The notes under the pieces are model-generated. The model did no database searches. It was not told the DNA's origin and saw only the letters and a list, made by a program, of their open reading frames with translations. The position numbers and the translations under genes are program-made. Source: CAZKTO01 sp964555685 (lineage in GTDB: Bacteria; Chloroflexota; Dehalococcoidia; SHYB01). From it: a stretch of DNA of 25,459 nucleotides. The stretch spans positions 1 through 25,459 of the forward strand of contig CAZKTO010000045.1 of NCBI GenBank assembly GCA_964555685.1, given 5' to 3'. Positions 12,710 through 20,914 of this stretch are shown here, one piece after another. The stretch's first letter is position 1; each line of letters starts with the position of its first letter.

Positions 12710-13936
12710 TTATAGCAGCCCCCGCACGTTGAACGCCGGGTCCTGGAGCTGCGCCACGCTCGCCGAGAGGTCCTTCTTCCGCCGGATCAGGCGCTGAAAG
12801 ACCGGGAACTCCTTCGACGGCGTGTTCACGGCGAAGTAGGCCCGCAGCAGCCCAGCTTTCAGGTAGAGCACGGTGAACGAGCGCTCCTCCATCCGGCCGC
12901 GCACGAGCGTCTGGTCGTGCTCGCTCTCGTCGCCGGCGAACTCCAGGTGCAGGTCGAAGATGTCCGACCAGACGTAGGTCAGGAAGTCGTAGGCCGTCTC
13001 CTTGCCCGCCATGTTCATCCCGGCCACCTGCCCCGTGTACTCGGCGTGGCCCCAGTGCTCGACGCGGCGGCGCTTCCCGAAGACCGTGTCCGGGTAGTTC
13101 GCCACGTCGCCCGCGGCGTAGACGTTCGGGTGCGACGTGCGCATCCTCTCGTCGACGACGATGCCGTTGTCGACCATGAGCCCACCGGCCTCGGCCAGCT
13201 CCACGCGCGGCCGGATTCCCACGCCAATGCAGACGAAGTCGCACGGGTGCTCCCGGCCCGACCGGGTCAGGACCGACTCCACGCGGGAGCCGCCCTTGAA
13301 CTCGGCCACCGGGTCGTTCGTATGGAAGGTCACGCCCTGCCCCTCGCAGTAGCGCTGGACGAAGCCGGCCAGGCCCTCCCCCGCGAACCGGGGCCAGACC
13401 CGGGGCAGCGCCTCCAGGACCGTCACCTGCACGCCCTTCTGGGCCAGCGAGGCCGCCACCTCCATCCCGATGAACCCGGCGCCCACAAGGACCGCGCGCC
13501 TGCCCGGCGCCGCCTCTCGCCTGAGGGCCTCCGAGTCGTCGGCGGTGCGCAGGTAGTAGACGCCGCCCTCGTCCGCGCCGGGAACCGTCAGGCGGACCGG
13601 GCTCCCGCCGGTGGCGACGAGCAGCTTGTCGTACCGCACCGATTCGCCGTTGGCCAGCGTCACCGTGGCCTGGGCCGTGTCCAGCCCCTCGGCGCGGACG
13701 CCCAGCAGCGTCTCGACTCGGCTCTCCCGGTAGAAGCTCTCCGGCGAAACGAGGAGCTTCTCCCGCGGCGACTCGCCCCGCAGGAACTCCTTAGATAGCG
13801 GCGGCCGGTTGTAGGGGAGATGGGGCTCCTCGCCTACGAGCAGCACCGGGCCTTCGGGATCGAGCTTGCGGACCTGTTTGATCGCCTCGGCGCAGGCGAG
13901 CCCGCCGCCCACGAGGAGGTACTTGGTAGAGCGCAT
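12710..13936 (-). CDS. FAD/NAD(P)-dependent ferredoxin (rubredoxin-type) reductase
   Basis: 408-aa flavoprotein disulfide-reductase-fold enzyme. FAD motif LLVGGGLACAEA at the N-terminus, the signature PYNRPPLSKEFLRGE, ATGGSPVR, the NAD(P) motif VLVGAGFIGMEVAASLAQKG, and the second FAD site YAAGDVANYP. The C-terminal domain is of the BphA4/putidaredoxin-reductase kind. Such proteins pass electrons from NAD(P)H to ferredoxins of P450s or Rieske oxygenases; AIF-like redox roles are an alternative. GGAGG lies eight bases before the ATG. It stands alone, convergent with the aconitase region. It is a candidate electron donor for the P450/ferredoxin pair at 22.9-24.4 kb, but that link is only inference. 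Confidence 0.92.
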   Translation of the reverse strand: MRSTKYLLVGGGLACAEAIKQVRKLDPEGPVLLVGEEPHLPYNRPPLSKEFLRGESPREKLLVSPESFYRESRVETLLGVRAEGLDTAQATVTLANGESVRYDKLLVATGGSPVRLTVPGADEGGVYYLRTADDSEALRREAAPGRRAVLVGAGFIGMEVAASLAQKGVQVTVLEALPRVWPRFAGEGLAGFVQRYCEGQGVTFHTNDPVAEFKGGSRVESVLTRSGREHPCDFVCIGVGIRPRVELAEAGGLMVDNGIVVDERMRTSHPNVYAAGDVANYPDTVFGKRRRVEHWGHAEYTGQVAGMNMAGKETAYDFLTYVWSDIFDLHLEFAGDESEHDQTLVRGRMEERSFTVLYLKAGLLRAYFAVNTPSKEFPVFQRLIRRKKDLSASVAQLQDPAFNVRGLL

Positions 13937-14087
13937 CGCGAGCCCTCCGAGGAGGATTGAGGGGCGCCGCTCCAGCAGCGGTCCACGGCGCCAGCGTATC
14001 GTGCGGCGCGTGGCTGCAGGTGTCAAGGCGACTCGCTACCAGCTTCGTAGGAAACGCAGGGGCGCAGCCGGTTACGCCGCGTTATCT

Positions 14088-14205
14088 CCTCCCCCGTTGC
14101 GGGGGAGGACAGAAGGTGGGGGTGACGGTCACCCCCATCCTGACCTTCCCCCTCGAGGGGGAAGGGGTTCCCCTCTCCCCCTTCCGGGGAAGAGCTAGAG
14201 AGGGG
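14088..14205. repeat. Cluster of GC-rich hairpins between FAD reductase and amidohydrolase
   Basis: Three near-perfect palindromes in a row: 14088-14108 (CCTCCCCCG/CGGGGGAGG), 14118-14136 (GGGGGTGAC/GTCACCCCC) and 14144-14165 (CCTTCCCCCTCGAGGGGGAAGG), followed by C- and G-rich runs. They lie between divergent genes, so they are not simply a terminator for either. This accounts for the middle of the 385-bp gap; the remainder shows only the promoter at 14259. Confidence 0.75.
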
Positions 14206-14258
14206 GTGAAGGGTCCAGCGTCCACGCGCCGCATGATTGAAAGACCCTGTCCCTCACC

Positions 14259-14288
14259 TTGACAGACCTGGGCCTGGGGCGATACCAT
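14259..14288 (+). promoter_or_regulatory. Sigma-70-like promoter of the amidohydrolase gene
   Basis: TTGACA (14259-14264), 18-bp spacer, TACCAT (14283-14288). It places the transcript start around 14295, which favours the ATG at 14322 over the earlier in-frame TTG. Confidence 0.5.
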
Positions 14289-14321
14289 CGTCCTGAAGCG
14301 CGTTGCCTGGTGGGCCCGACC

Positions 14322-15413
14322 ATGGTCAGCTACGACGTCGTCTCCGCCGACTCCCACGTCTACGAGCCTCCCGATCTGTGGAGCCGCTACATCGACCCGG
14401 CCTTCCGAAGCCGCGCGCCCCACTTCGTCCGCCAGGACGGCGCGGACCTCTTCGTGGTCGATGGCTTCGCCCCCAAGTTCATTGGCGTGCAGGCGTCGGC
14501 GGGTCTGAGGTCCGAAGAGCTGCGCCGCGACGGCCGCCACGACCAGGGCCGCCGCGGCGGCTGGGACCCCCACGCGCGCGTCAAGGACATGGATACCGAT
14601 GGCGTCGCCGCCGAGGTCCTCTACCCCACCCTGGCGCTGGGCCTCTACCGGATCAAGGACGTGGACTACCAGCTCGCCTGCATGCGCGCCTACAACGACT
14701 GGCTGGCCGACCACTGCGCCGCCTACCCGGACCGCATCGTGGGCGTGGGCCTCGTCCCGCTGGCGGACGTCGAGGCGGGCGTGGCGGAGCTACGGCGCCT
14801 CCGCGATCGCGGCCTGCGGGGCGCCGCCATCACCTCCATGCCACGCGTCGACCAGCCCTTCCACGATCCCCGCTACGACCCATTCTGGGCCGAGGCCCAG
14901 GCCCTGGACGTCCCCATCAGCCTTCACGTCTTCAGCGAAGACCGGGAGGGCATGCAGGCCGGCGACTTCATCGTCCGCTACTCCTTCGCCCCCGCCCGCA
15001 TCCAGGAGACCCTCGCCACCTTCATCTCCTTCGGCGTGCTCGAGCGTTTCCCCAAGCTCCAGTTGATCTCCGTCGAGAACGATATCGGCTGGGCGGGAAC
15101 GTATCTCGCGCGCCTCGACCATGCCTTCGAGCGGCACCGGCACTGGACGGGCAGCGGGACCCGCCTCACCATGCGTCCGTCCGACTACTTCCGCCGCCAA
15201 GTCTTCCTGACGTTCATGGTGGACAAGGCGGGCGTGGACAACCGGGCCCACGTCGGCATCGACAACATCATGTGGGCGTCCGACTATCCGCACCCGGACA
15301 GCACGTGGCCCGACTCGCAGAAGTTCATCGAGATGCAGTTCGCAGGCGTCCCGGCGGCGGAGCGCCGCAAGATCGTGGCGGAGAACGCCTGCCGGTTATA
15401 CGGCCTCGGATGA
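14322..15413 (+). CDS. Amidohydrolase-family metal-dependent hydrolase/decarboxylase
   Basis: 363 aa, amidohydrolase-2 group (the ACMSD-like TIM barrels). Metal/active-site candidates: D10-x-H12 in SADSHVYEPPDLW, H202 in ISLHVFS, and D321 in MWASDYPHPDSTWPDS. The family includes aromatic decarboxylases and hydrolases of catabolic pathways; the substrate cannot be told from sequence alone. Start at ATG 14322, which gives the usual N-terminus; the ribosome binding site is poor, and TTG 14259 is an alternative but overlaps the -35 box. A VOC protein follows after 31 bases in the same direction, so the two probably form one catabolic unit. Confidence 0.9.
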   Translation: MVSYDVVSADSHVYEPPDLWSRYIDPAFRSRAPHFVRQDGADLFVVDGFAPKFIGVQASAGLRSEELRRDGRHDQGRRGGWDPHARVKDMDTDGVAAEVLYPTLALGLYRIKDVDYQLACMRAYNDWLADHCAAYPDRIVGVGLVPLADVEAGVAELRRLRDRGLRGAAITSMPRVDQPFHDPRYDPFWAEAQALDVPISLHVFSEDREGMQAGDFIVRYSFAPARIQETLATFISFGVLERFPKLQLISVENDIGWAGTYLARLDHAFERHRHWTGSGTRLTMRPSDYFRRQVFLTFMVDKAGVDNRAHVGIDNIMWASDYPHPDSTWPDSQKFIEMQFAGVPAAERRKIVAENACRLYGLG

Positions 15414-15444
15414 CCGGGCGCGCCGGGGCGCGGGAGGACAAGCT

Positions 15445-15966
15445 ATGGCAACGATCAGAGCGATCAATCACCTCGCCATGGTCACGGGCGACATGGAGAA
15501 GACGGTGCGGTTCTATCGCGACGTCCTGGGCATGCCGCTGGTGGCGACCACCGGGAACCGGCCCGGCAGCTACCCGTACCGGCACTACTTCTTCAAGCTG
15601 GGGCCGGGCAGCACCATCGCGTTCTTCGAGTGGCCGGGCATGATCGAGGAGCGGCACAAGCCGGCCGGCCAGCCCGCCCGCGGCGTCATCCAGTTCGACC
15701 ACGTCTCCTTCGATGTCGAGGACGCGAGGGCGCTCCTGGCGCTCCGAGACCGCCTCCAGCGCCACGGCGTCGAGGTTACGGAGGTCGTCGACCATAGCTT
15801 CATCAAGTCCATCTACTTCACCGACCCCAACGGCATCGCCCTGGAGGCCAGCTACTGGGTCAAGGACGCCACGGCCCGGGAGCCCGACTACGGCGACGCG
15901 ACGCTCTTCGACGACCCGGACCCGGTCCCCTCGGCCAGGGAGCGGCTCGCGGCGGACGCAGGCTGA
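15445..15966 (+). CDS. VOC-superfamily (glyoxalase/extradiol-dioxygenase-like) protein
   Basis: 173 aa with the paired beta-alpha-beta-beta-beta modules of the vicinal-oxygen-chelate fold: INHLAMVTGDMEKTVRFYRD, FFKLGPGSTIAFFEWPG, then FDHVSFDVEDARALLALRD and YFTDPNGIALEASYW. Candidate metal ligands H9, H86 and E134 match the His-His-Glu set of the fold. The position behind an amidohydrolase suggests a role in the same ring-cleavage or degradation pathway. GGGAGG before the ATG supports the start. An acidic/proline-rich tail (DDPDPVPSARERL) follows the fold. Reaction unknown. Confidence 0.88.
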   Translation: MATIRAINHLAMVTGDMEKTVRFYRDVLGMPLVATTGNRPGSYPYRHYFFKLGPGSTIAFFEWPGMIEERHKPAGQPARGVIQFDHVSFDVEDARALLALRDRLQRHGVEVTEVVDHSFIKSIYFTDPNGIALEASYWVKDATAREPDYGDATLFDDPDPVPSARERLAADAG

Positions 15967-16081
15967 ACCGGCGCCTGACCGAATGGCCCCGTCTCACCCG
16001 AGCGCGCTCCGGGGCGGAGAGAGGCAGGGGGAGAGGTCCTTTGCGCGCAGACGGACGTTTTGTTACTTGTGAAATCAAGCA

Positions 16082-16207
16082 CTAGCAGGCTGCTGATAAA
16101 TACCCCTGCGACCAGAAATTGGCTGCGATCAGACGAGAGTCAACAGAAGCGAAGGGTGTCGTAGATTTCATCATTTCGGGCCTTTTTGGCGTTTTTCAGC
16201 ACCCTGA
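16082..16207 (+). mobile_element. 126-bp MITE-like direct repeat, left copy
   Basis: Begins CTAGCAGGCTGCTGATAAA and ends TTTTTCAGCACCCTGA. About 94% identical (7 differences counted over 126 bp) to 17840-17965, in the same orientation. Its ends are inverted repeats (CTAGCAGG-TG-TGA-AAA), but the outermost CTAG of the right end has changed to ATAAG, so this copy is damaged on the gene side. No transposase. Confidence 0.88.
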
Positions 16208-16212
16208 TAAGG

Positions 16213-17790
16213 ATGCAAACTCAAAACTCAGGTATGGGACCGGGCATCAGCAAAGGATACTACAAAGACCTGGACCGGCTGGTCGCTTCGCTCATCCACT
16301 TCCTCAACCAGTACCAAAAGTCGGCACCTCTCCAAGCATACGCCAAGGACGAACTGGGATCGTTTTTCTATGCCAACCTCGCGCTAAACTTTTTCAACAA
16401 CCTGACATTCGAAAATGTTCGGGAACTGCGGCTGCCACAGGGACAGATAGGAAAGATTCGGAAAAGATACAGTTCGCGCCTGAAAACGGTTCGTGCCGCG
16501 CTCTCAACGGGTGGGAAGGCGTTCCTCGCAAGGGACTATGAGGCATTCAAGAGGGATCTAGAGCGTAGCCACCCCGCATTCCTCAAGCTTCTTTCGGCAG
16601 TAGAAGAAGCCGTCGGGTTCAAGAAGGCAAGCAACTACCTGCGCCAAAAGGGTCGCGAGATCGATAAGGCCGGCAAGCTAGCCAAGGATGTTCAGGATAC
16701 CTTCACTACCGCATTGCTAGCTGCATTCGTGAAGAAGAAGCACCGACTCCCAAGCACTCGGGACATCGAAAAGCTCACGCGTAAGACGATAACTCCTGAG
16801 CTCCTCGCGAAGCTTGCCCGACCCGTGGTCCATGCCCTCGACAAGGCTGCCGAGGACATGCTTGCCGCCGAGGGCTTGCGCCGCACGGCGTTCGAGGCGA
16901 ACCTCTATGCCCGCTGGAAGCAACCACTAGACTTACTCGAATGCTTGATCAAGATAGCGACCGAGGCAGGGGAAAGAAAGGCCAGAGCGCTAGCCAAATC
17001 CCCCGTCTACACCTCCAGCTTCAAACGATCGGCCTTGGTTCAGCTCCATGCAAGGGCGGTGCATATCGCTACCGAAGTCTTGACTCTGCTCAGGAGCGGA
17101 TTCGCGGATGGCGCCAATTCCCGGTGGCGAAGCCTTTATGAACTCGCCGTCGTCTCCTTCTTCTTACATGCCCAACCCGACGAGATCTCGGAACGCTTTC
17201 TCGCACACGATGTGATGAAGCGATACAAGGAGGCGAAAGAATATCAGGCGGCATCCGAGAGACTGGGCTATCCACCTTTCGGGAGAAAGAGCCTCAACAA
17301 GCTCAGACGGGAACACGACAATCTGGTGGCGAAATATGGGAAGAAATTCAAATATCAGCAGGGATATGAGTGGATACCCCCCTCTGCGATTTGGGGAGTG
17401 GCAGCCTCCGGTAAGACGCGGGTGACTTTTCGAGATCTCGAGAAACACGTCGGACTGGGAATGTGGCGGCCGTTTTACAGTCTCTCTTCGAACGCGATCC
17501 ACTCGGGGCCAAGAGGATTCTTCCGGCTTGGGCTCATACGGCAAGGTGAGGTCTTGTTAACGGGGGCCTCGAACTACGGTCTGGCAGACCCGCTTCAGAA
17601 CACCGGGATATCCCTTTCCCAAGTGACCACTTCACTGCTCACTCTTGAGCCTGATGTTGAAGATCTGCTGACCTTAGAAGCGATGCGTGTCTACTTCGAC
17701 CGAGCTGGAGCATCGGCTGTTCGTGTTCAGAAGGCGATCGAAAGGGACGACAAGAAGATCCGGAGGTCAGATAAGAGCAGGGCGAAGTAG
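16213..17790 (+). CDS. DUF5677-like protein of unknown function in a repeat-bounded, lower-GC cassette
   Basis: About 525 aa, mostly helical. The N-terminal 270 residues are rich in Lys/Leu helices (KKASNYLRQKGREIDKAGKL, LAKLARPVVHALDKAAEDM). From about residue 285 it carries the block LTLLRSGFADGANSRWRSLYEL, then FLAHDVMKRYKEAKEYQ and, near 425, LSSNAIHSGPRG, the pattern of the DUF5677 family. Function is unknown. Codons are clearly richer in A/T at the third base than in neighbouring genes, a sign of transfer. The start is uncertain: ATG 16213, ATG 16234 and TTG 16186 (inside the left repeat) are all possible, and none has a good ribosome binding site. The repeat sits within a few bases of the start and may have replaced the native promoter. 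Confidence 0.8.
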   Translation: MQTQNSGMGPGISKGYYKDLDRLVASLIHFLNQYQKSAPLQAYAKDELGSFFYANLALNFFNNLTFENVRELRLPQGQIGKIRKRYSSRLKTVRAALSTGGKAFLARDYEAFKRDLERSHPAFLKLLSAVEEAVGFKKASNYLRQKGREIDKAGKLAKDVQDTFTTALLAAFVKKKHRLPSTRDIEKLTRKTITPELLAKLARPVVHALDKAAEDMLAAEGLRRTAFEANLYARWKQPLDLLECLIKIATEAGERKARALAKSPVYTSSFKRSALVQLHARAVHIATEVLTLLRSGFADGANSRWRSLYELAVVSFFLHAQPDEISERFLAHDVMKRYKEAKEYQAASERLGYPPFGRKSLNKLRREHDNLVAKYGKKFKYQQGYEWIPPSAIWGVAASGKTRVTFRDLEKHVGLGMWRPFYSLSSNAIHSGPRGFFRLGLIRQGEVLLTGASNYGLADPLQNTGISLSQVTTSLLTLEPDVEDLLTLEAMRVYFDRAGASAVRVQKAIERDDKKIRRSDKSRAK

Positions 17791-17839
17791 CACGGAGCAT
17801 GCTTAATCCTCAATCCTGTTCCAGAGTGGACTGACTGCC

Positions 17840-17968
17840 CTAGCAGGTTGCTGATAAATACCCCCGCGACCAGAAGTTGGCTGCGATCAGACGAGAGTCA
17901 ACAGAAGCGAAGGATGTCGTAGATTTCATCGTTTCGGGCCTTTTTGGAGTTTTTCAACACCCTGCTAG
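17840..17968 (+). mobile_element. 129-bp MITE-like direct repeat, right copy
   Basis: Complete copy: CTAGCAGGTTGCTGATAAA at the left and TTTTTCAACACCCTGCTAG at the right, inverted over 19 positions with three mismatches. CTAG at both ends may be part of the inverted repeat or a duplicated 4-bp target. The right end lies 21 bases from the stop of the aldo/keto reductase gene on the other strand. Confidence 0.88.
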
Positions 17969-17989
17969 GGCGCCATCTGCGAGGCGGCC

Positions 17990-18967
17990 CTACCTGGGCG
18001 GGACGGCGCCGGGGACCGTCGGCGGGCCCTGGGGTGGCCACAGGCGGTTCAGCGCCTCGAACTCGTCGTCCGTGAGCTGAGCGTCCGCGGCCTTGATGCT
18101 GGCCTCCAGCTGCGGGACGGACGTGGCGCCCACGATGGCCGCCGAGATCACCGGGTGCTTGAGGACCCAGCCGATGGCCATCTCGACGAGGCTCCGGCCC
18201 CCCTCCGCCGCCAGGGCCTCCACCCGCGCCAGCCGGTCGAAGTTCTCGTCGCTCCAGTACCGGTCCAGGTAGAACCTGCGCCGCTCGAAGCGGGTGCCGG
18301 GCGGCACGGGGCGATCCCGGCGGTACTTGCCCGTCAGAAAGCCGCCGGCGAGGGGGTTGTAGCAGATGACGCCCACTCCCTGGTCCTCGCAGAGGGGCAT
18401 CACCTCCAGCTCCTGGTAGCGCAGCATCATGTTATAGAGGGGCTGGACGGCGCAGAACCGCGCCAGGCCGTGCTTATCGCTCAGCCAGAGAGCCTTGCAG
18501 AGCTGCCACGCGGCGAAGTTGGAGCAGCCGATATAGCGCACCTTGCCCTGGCGGACCAGGTCGTCCAGGGCCCGAAGGGTCTCCTCCAGGGGCGTCCACG
18601 GGTCGAACCGGTGGACCTGGTAGAGATCGATGGCCTCCACCCGGAGGCGCCGCAGGCTGCCCTCCACGGCCTCCAGGATGTGGCACCGGGACAGGTCGAT
18701 CTTCCAGAGAGGCGCCCCGGGCCTGGCCCGCACCTTCGTGGCGATGACCACCCGGTCCCGATGGCCCTGGAGCGCCTTGCCGACGATCTCCTCCGACCGG
18801 CCCTCGGCGTAGACCTCGGCCGTATCGAAGAAGGTGACGCCGCCCTCGAGAGCGCGGTGGATGATGCGGATGGACTCGGCCTCGTCCGTCTGGTCGCCCA
18901 TGGTCATGGTGCCCAGGCAGAGGCGCGAGACCTCGAGGCCCGTGGTGCCCAGCTTGCCGTAGCGCAT
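17990..18967 (-). CDS. Aldo/keto reductase
   Basis: 325-aa NADPH-dependent (beta/alpha)8 oxidoreductase. The catalytic tetrad is present: D48 and Y53 (FFDTAEVY), K78 (ATKV) and H119 (YQVH). Other motifs: LGTMTMG, GKVRYIGCSNF, YNPLAGGFLTGKYRRD and the cofactor-binding end AAIVGATSVPQLEAS. It resembles the YajO/YhdN-like subgroup acting on aldehydes and ketones. The start is supported by GGGAGGGGG nine bases upstream. Probably monocistronic: tRNA-Thr lies 119 bases upstream on the same strand, and a MITE-like repeat begins 21 bases after the stop. A TACAAT box precedes it. Confidence 0.94.
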   Translation of the reverse strand: MRYGKLGTTGLEVSRLCLGTMTMGDQTDEAESIRIIHRALEGGVTFFDTAEVYAEGRSEEIVGKALQGHRDRVVIATKVRARPGAPLWKIDLSRCHILEAVEGSLRRLRVEAIDLYQVHRFDPWTPLEETLRALDDLVRQGKVRYIGCSNFAAWQLCKALWLSDKHGLARFCAVQPLYNMMLRYQELEVMPLCEDQGVGVICYNPLAGGFLTGKYRRDRPVPPGTRFERRRFYLDRYWSDENFDRLARVEALAAEGGRSLVEMAIGWVLKHPVISAAIVGATSVPQLEASIKAADAQLTDDEFEALNRLWPPQGPPTVPGAVPPR

Positions 18968-19033
18968 GGCCCGTCGCCCCCTCCCGGCCAGCGCGGGGCG
19001 TGGGGCCCAAAGCGCGGCCGCGTCAGCCTGCGC

Positions 19034-19039
19034 ATTGTA
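19034..19039 (-). promoter_or_regulatory. Putative -10 box of the aldo/keto reductase gene
   Basis: TACAAT on the minus strand, 67 bases before the ATG and downstream of tRNA-Thr. No clear -35. Confidence 0.35.
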
Positions 19040-19086
19040 CGCCGGCGCGGCGCGACGGGGCGCGGACACGGGAAGGATCAGGGGCC

Positions 19087-19161
19087 TGGAGCCACGGGTG
19101 GGAGTTGAACCCACGACCTATGGTTTACGAAACCATTGCTCTGCCACTGAGCTACCGTGGC
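19087..19161 (-). tRNA. tRNA-Thr (anticodon CGU)
   Basis: Read on the minus strand: acceptor GCCACGG/CCGTGGC, D-arm with GCTCAGTGGCAGAGC, anticodon stem ATGGT/ACCAT with loop TTCGTAA giving CGT, T-arm GTGGG-TTCAACT-CCCAC, discriminator T73, encoded CCA. All stems pair. Confidence 0.95.
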
Positions 19162-19318
19162 CCACCCGGCCCGCCTCAGGCGGACGCCCGGGGGGGCGAG
19201 CGCCCAGGCCCGAGCAGAGCCAATTATACCCGATGGGCTGGGGCCGGGGACCTGGAGGCACGGCACGGCAAAAGACCCTGTCGCCCAGCCGTGCCCTCGC
19301 CCGCGGGCGAACCGGCTA

Positions 19319-19327
19319 TGGTATACT
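19319..19327 (+). promoter_or_regulatory. Extended -10 promoter of the second SDR gene
   Basis: TGGTATACT, 54 bases before the chosen GTG start. Its ATGG also looks like an in-frame start (19318), which is why longer models of this gene are tempting. Confidence 0.55.
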
Positions 19328-19380
19328 CCGCCCTGGTCTATCGAGGCTGGCGCATCGCGCAGCAGGCTGGGAGGCTACGG

Positions 19381-20172
19381 GTGCGGCTCAAGGACAAGGT
19401 CGCCATCGTCACCGGCGGAGCCCAGGGCATCGGCAGGCAGTACAGCCTGCGATTCGCCCGGGAGGGCGCCGCGGTGGCCGTCCTCGACCTCCGCGAGGAG
19501 CAGGCCCGGGCCGTCGAGGGCGAGATCGCGCGCGGGGGCGGCAAGGCCATGACGGTGGCGGCCGACGTCACCAGCGAGCAGCAGATGGCCCACGCCGCCA
19601 AGGCCGTGGCCGACCGCTTCGGACGCATCGATATCCTGATGAACAACGCCGCCCTCTACTACGACCTGGACCTGACCGACCAGAGCATCGCCTACACAAA
19701 GAAGGTGATGGAGGTCAACGTCTACGGCGTCATCATCGCCGCCCGCGCCGTCTTCCCGTACATGAAGCGGCAACGATCGGGCTCCATCATCAACATCTCG
19801 TCCATCGGCGCCTACCCTGTCGGCCCCCGCGGCGCCGACGGCCCCGACTTCGATACGCTGCCCGTCTCCGGCTACGCCCTCAGCAAGTCCGGCGTCGTCT
19901 TCCTGACCAAGACCTGGGCCAAGGCGGCGGGCAAGTACAACATCCGAGTCAACGCCATCGCCCCAGGCGTCACGCTGACCGAGGCCACCATGCGCGTCAC
20001 CAAAGGCCGCGCCGCCACCCCGGACGACTGGCTGGTCAAGAGCAGCGCCCTCAACCGTCCCCTGGACCCGGAGGACCTGACGGGCGCCGCCACATTCCTC
20101 GCCTCCGACGATAGCAAGCAGGTCACCGGCCAGACCATCGTGGTGGACGCCGGCAACGTGATGCTCGGGTAG
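19381..20172 (+). CDS. Short-chain dehydrogenase/reductase (SDR)
   Basis: 263-aa classical SDR. TGGAQGIG at 11-18, NNAA near 92, catalytic Ser in INISSIGAY (about 140), Y165-x3-K169 (GYALSK). A 20-residue insert rich in Gly/Pro/Asp (VGPRGADGPDFDTLPVS) lies between the catalytic Ser and Tyr. The C-terminus GQTIVVDAGNVMLG is typical. GTG 19381 is chosen because GGGAGG lies six bases upstream and the protein then begins VRLKDKVAIVTGG, as in the family; the frame is open further back but that part reads through the tRNA-Thr gene. The nucleotidyltransferase gene starts six bases after its stop. Substrate unknown. Confidence 0.92.
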   Translation: MRLKDKVAIVTGGAQGIGRQYSLRFAREGAAVAVLDLREEQARAVEGEIARGGGKAMTVAADVTSEQQMAHAAKAVADRFGRIDILMNNAALYYDLDLTDQSIAYTKKVMEVNVYGVIIAARAVFPYMKRQRSGSIINISSIGAYPVGPRGADGPDFDTLPVSGYALSKSGVVFLTKTWAKAAGKYNIRVNAIAPGVTLTEATMRVTKGRAATPDDWLVKSSALNRPLDPEDLTGAATFLASDDSKQVTGQTIVVDAGNVMLG

Positions 20173-20178
20173 CGCCAT

Positions 20179-20877
20179 ATGAAGGCAATGATCCTGGCGG
20201 GCGGCCTCGGCACGAGGCTCCGCCCCCTCACCGATACGATCCCCAAGCCCCTCATCCGGGTCGCCAACAAGCCCATCCTTGTGTGGCAGATCGAGTGGCT
20301 ACGGCGCGGCGGCGTCGACGAGTTCGTCCTGTGCATCAGCCACCTCAAAGAGAAGATCATGGCCTACTTCGGCGACGGCTCCAGTCTGGGCGTCAACGTC
20401 CGGTACGTGGTGGAGGAGAACCCGCGCGGCACCGGCGGCGCCCTGCACAACGCCGCGCCCTACTTCCCCAAGAGCGAGGCCTTTTTCGCCCTCAACGGGG
20501 ACGTGGTCACGGACCTGGACCTCAACCAGCTCGCCCGCCGGCGCCAGGAGACAAGCGCCATGGCCGCCATCGCCCTCGTGCCGCTGCCCTCGCCCTACGG
20601 CGAGGTGGTGACCGACGACCGCGGCATGGTCTCCTCCTTCACCGAGAAGCCGAGGCTCCTCGACCATTGGATCAACGGCGGCGTCTACTGCCTGCACCCC
20701 TCCATCCTCTCCTACCTGCCGGACAACGGCAGCATCGAGCAGGACGTCTTTCCGGTCCTCGCCCGGGAGGGGAAGCTGGCCGCGTCCAAGCACCAGAACG
20801 CCTTCTGGATGTCCATCGATAGCCCCAAGGACATCGAGGAGGCGGCGAAGGTGCTGAAGAGCCCGCGCCTGGCGTAG
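20179..20877 (+). CDS. Sugar-nucleotide pyrophosphorylase (mannose-1-phosphate guanylyltransferase-like)
   Basis: 232 aa. Transfers a nucleoside monophosphate from NTP to a sugar-1-phosphate. Signature LAGGLGTRLRPLTD with IPKP (K23), base/phosphate contacts GTGGAL, metal-binding NGDVVTD (D108), TEKPR, and the NGGVYCLHP stretch. It contains only the nucleotidyltransferase domain and no C-terminal left-handed beta-helix, as in short GDP-mannose or alpha-D-glycero-heptose-type enzymes; the sugar and base cannot be fixed from sequence. Translated right after the SDR (6-base gap), so co-transcribed, though a functional link to it is not obvious. Confidence 0.92.
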   Translation: MKAMILAGGLGTRLRPLTDTIPKPLIRVANKPILVWQIEWLRRGGVDEFVLCISHLKEKIMAYFGDGSSLGVNVRYVVEENPRGTGGALHNAAPYFPKSEAFFALNGDVVTDLDLNQLARRRQETSAMAAIALVPLPSPYGEVVTDDRGMVSSFTEKPRLLDHWINGGVYCLHPSILSYLPDNGSIEQDVFPVLAREGKLAASKHQNAFWMSIDSPKDIEEAAKVLKSPRLA

Positions 20878-20914
20878 CCGCGGATCGCCCTCGTCCCGCC
20901 CTCCCCGCCCCACC

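Noticed and set aside
12642..13244. A minus-strand frame ending in HHKDSKDTKKS
   Set aside because: This peptide is the translation of a CTTTGTG-type non-coding repeat, and the rest is the FAD reductase in the wrong frame.
16180..16200. The T-rich right end of the 126-bp repeat as a transcription terminator for the VOC gene
   Set aside because: There is a T-run, but no stable stem directly before it; the T-rich end is better explained as the repeat's inverted terminus.
16119..16541. Short open frames starting MAAIRRESTEAK in both 126-bp repeats
   Set aside because: They are present only because the repeat is duplicated, run into unrelated sequence after it, and resemble no transposase.
19000..19380. 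A 127-codon extension of the second SDR
   Set aside because: It would overlap the tRNA-Thr gene and the promoter box; the GTG at 19381 has a good ribosome binding site and gives the normal SDR start.
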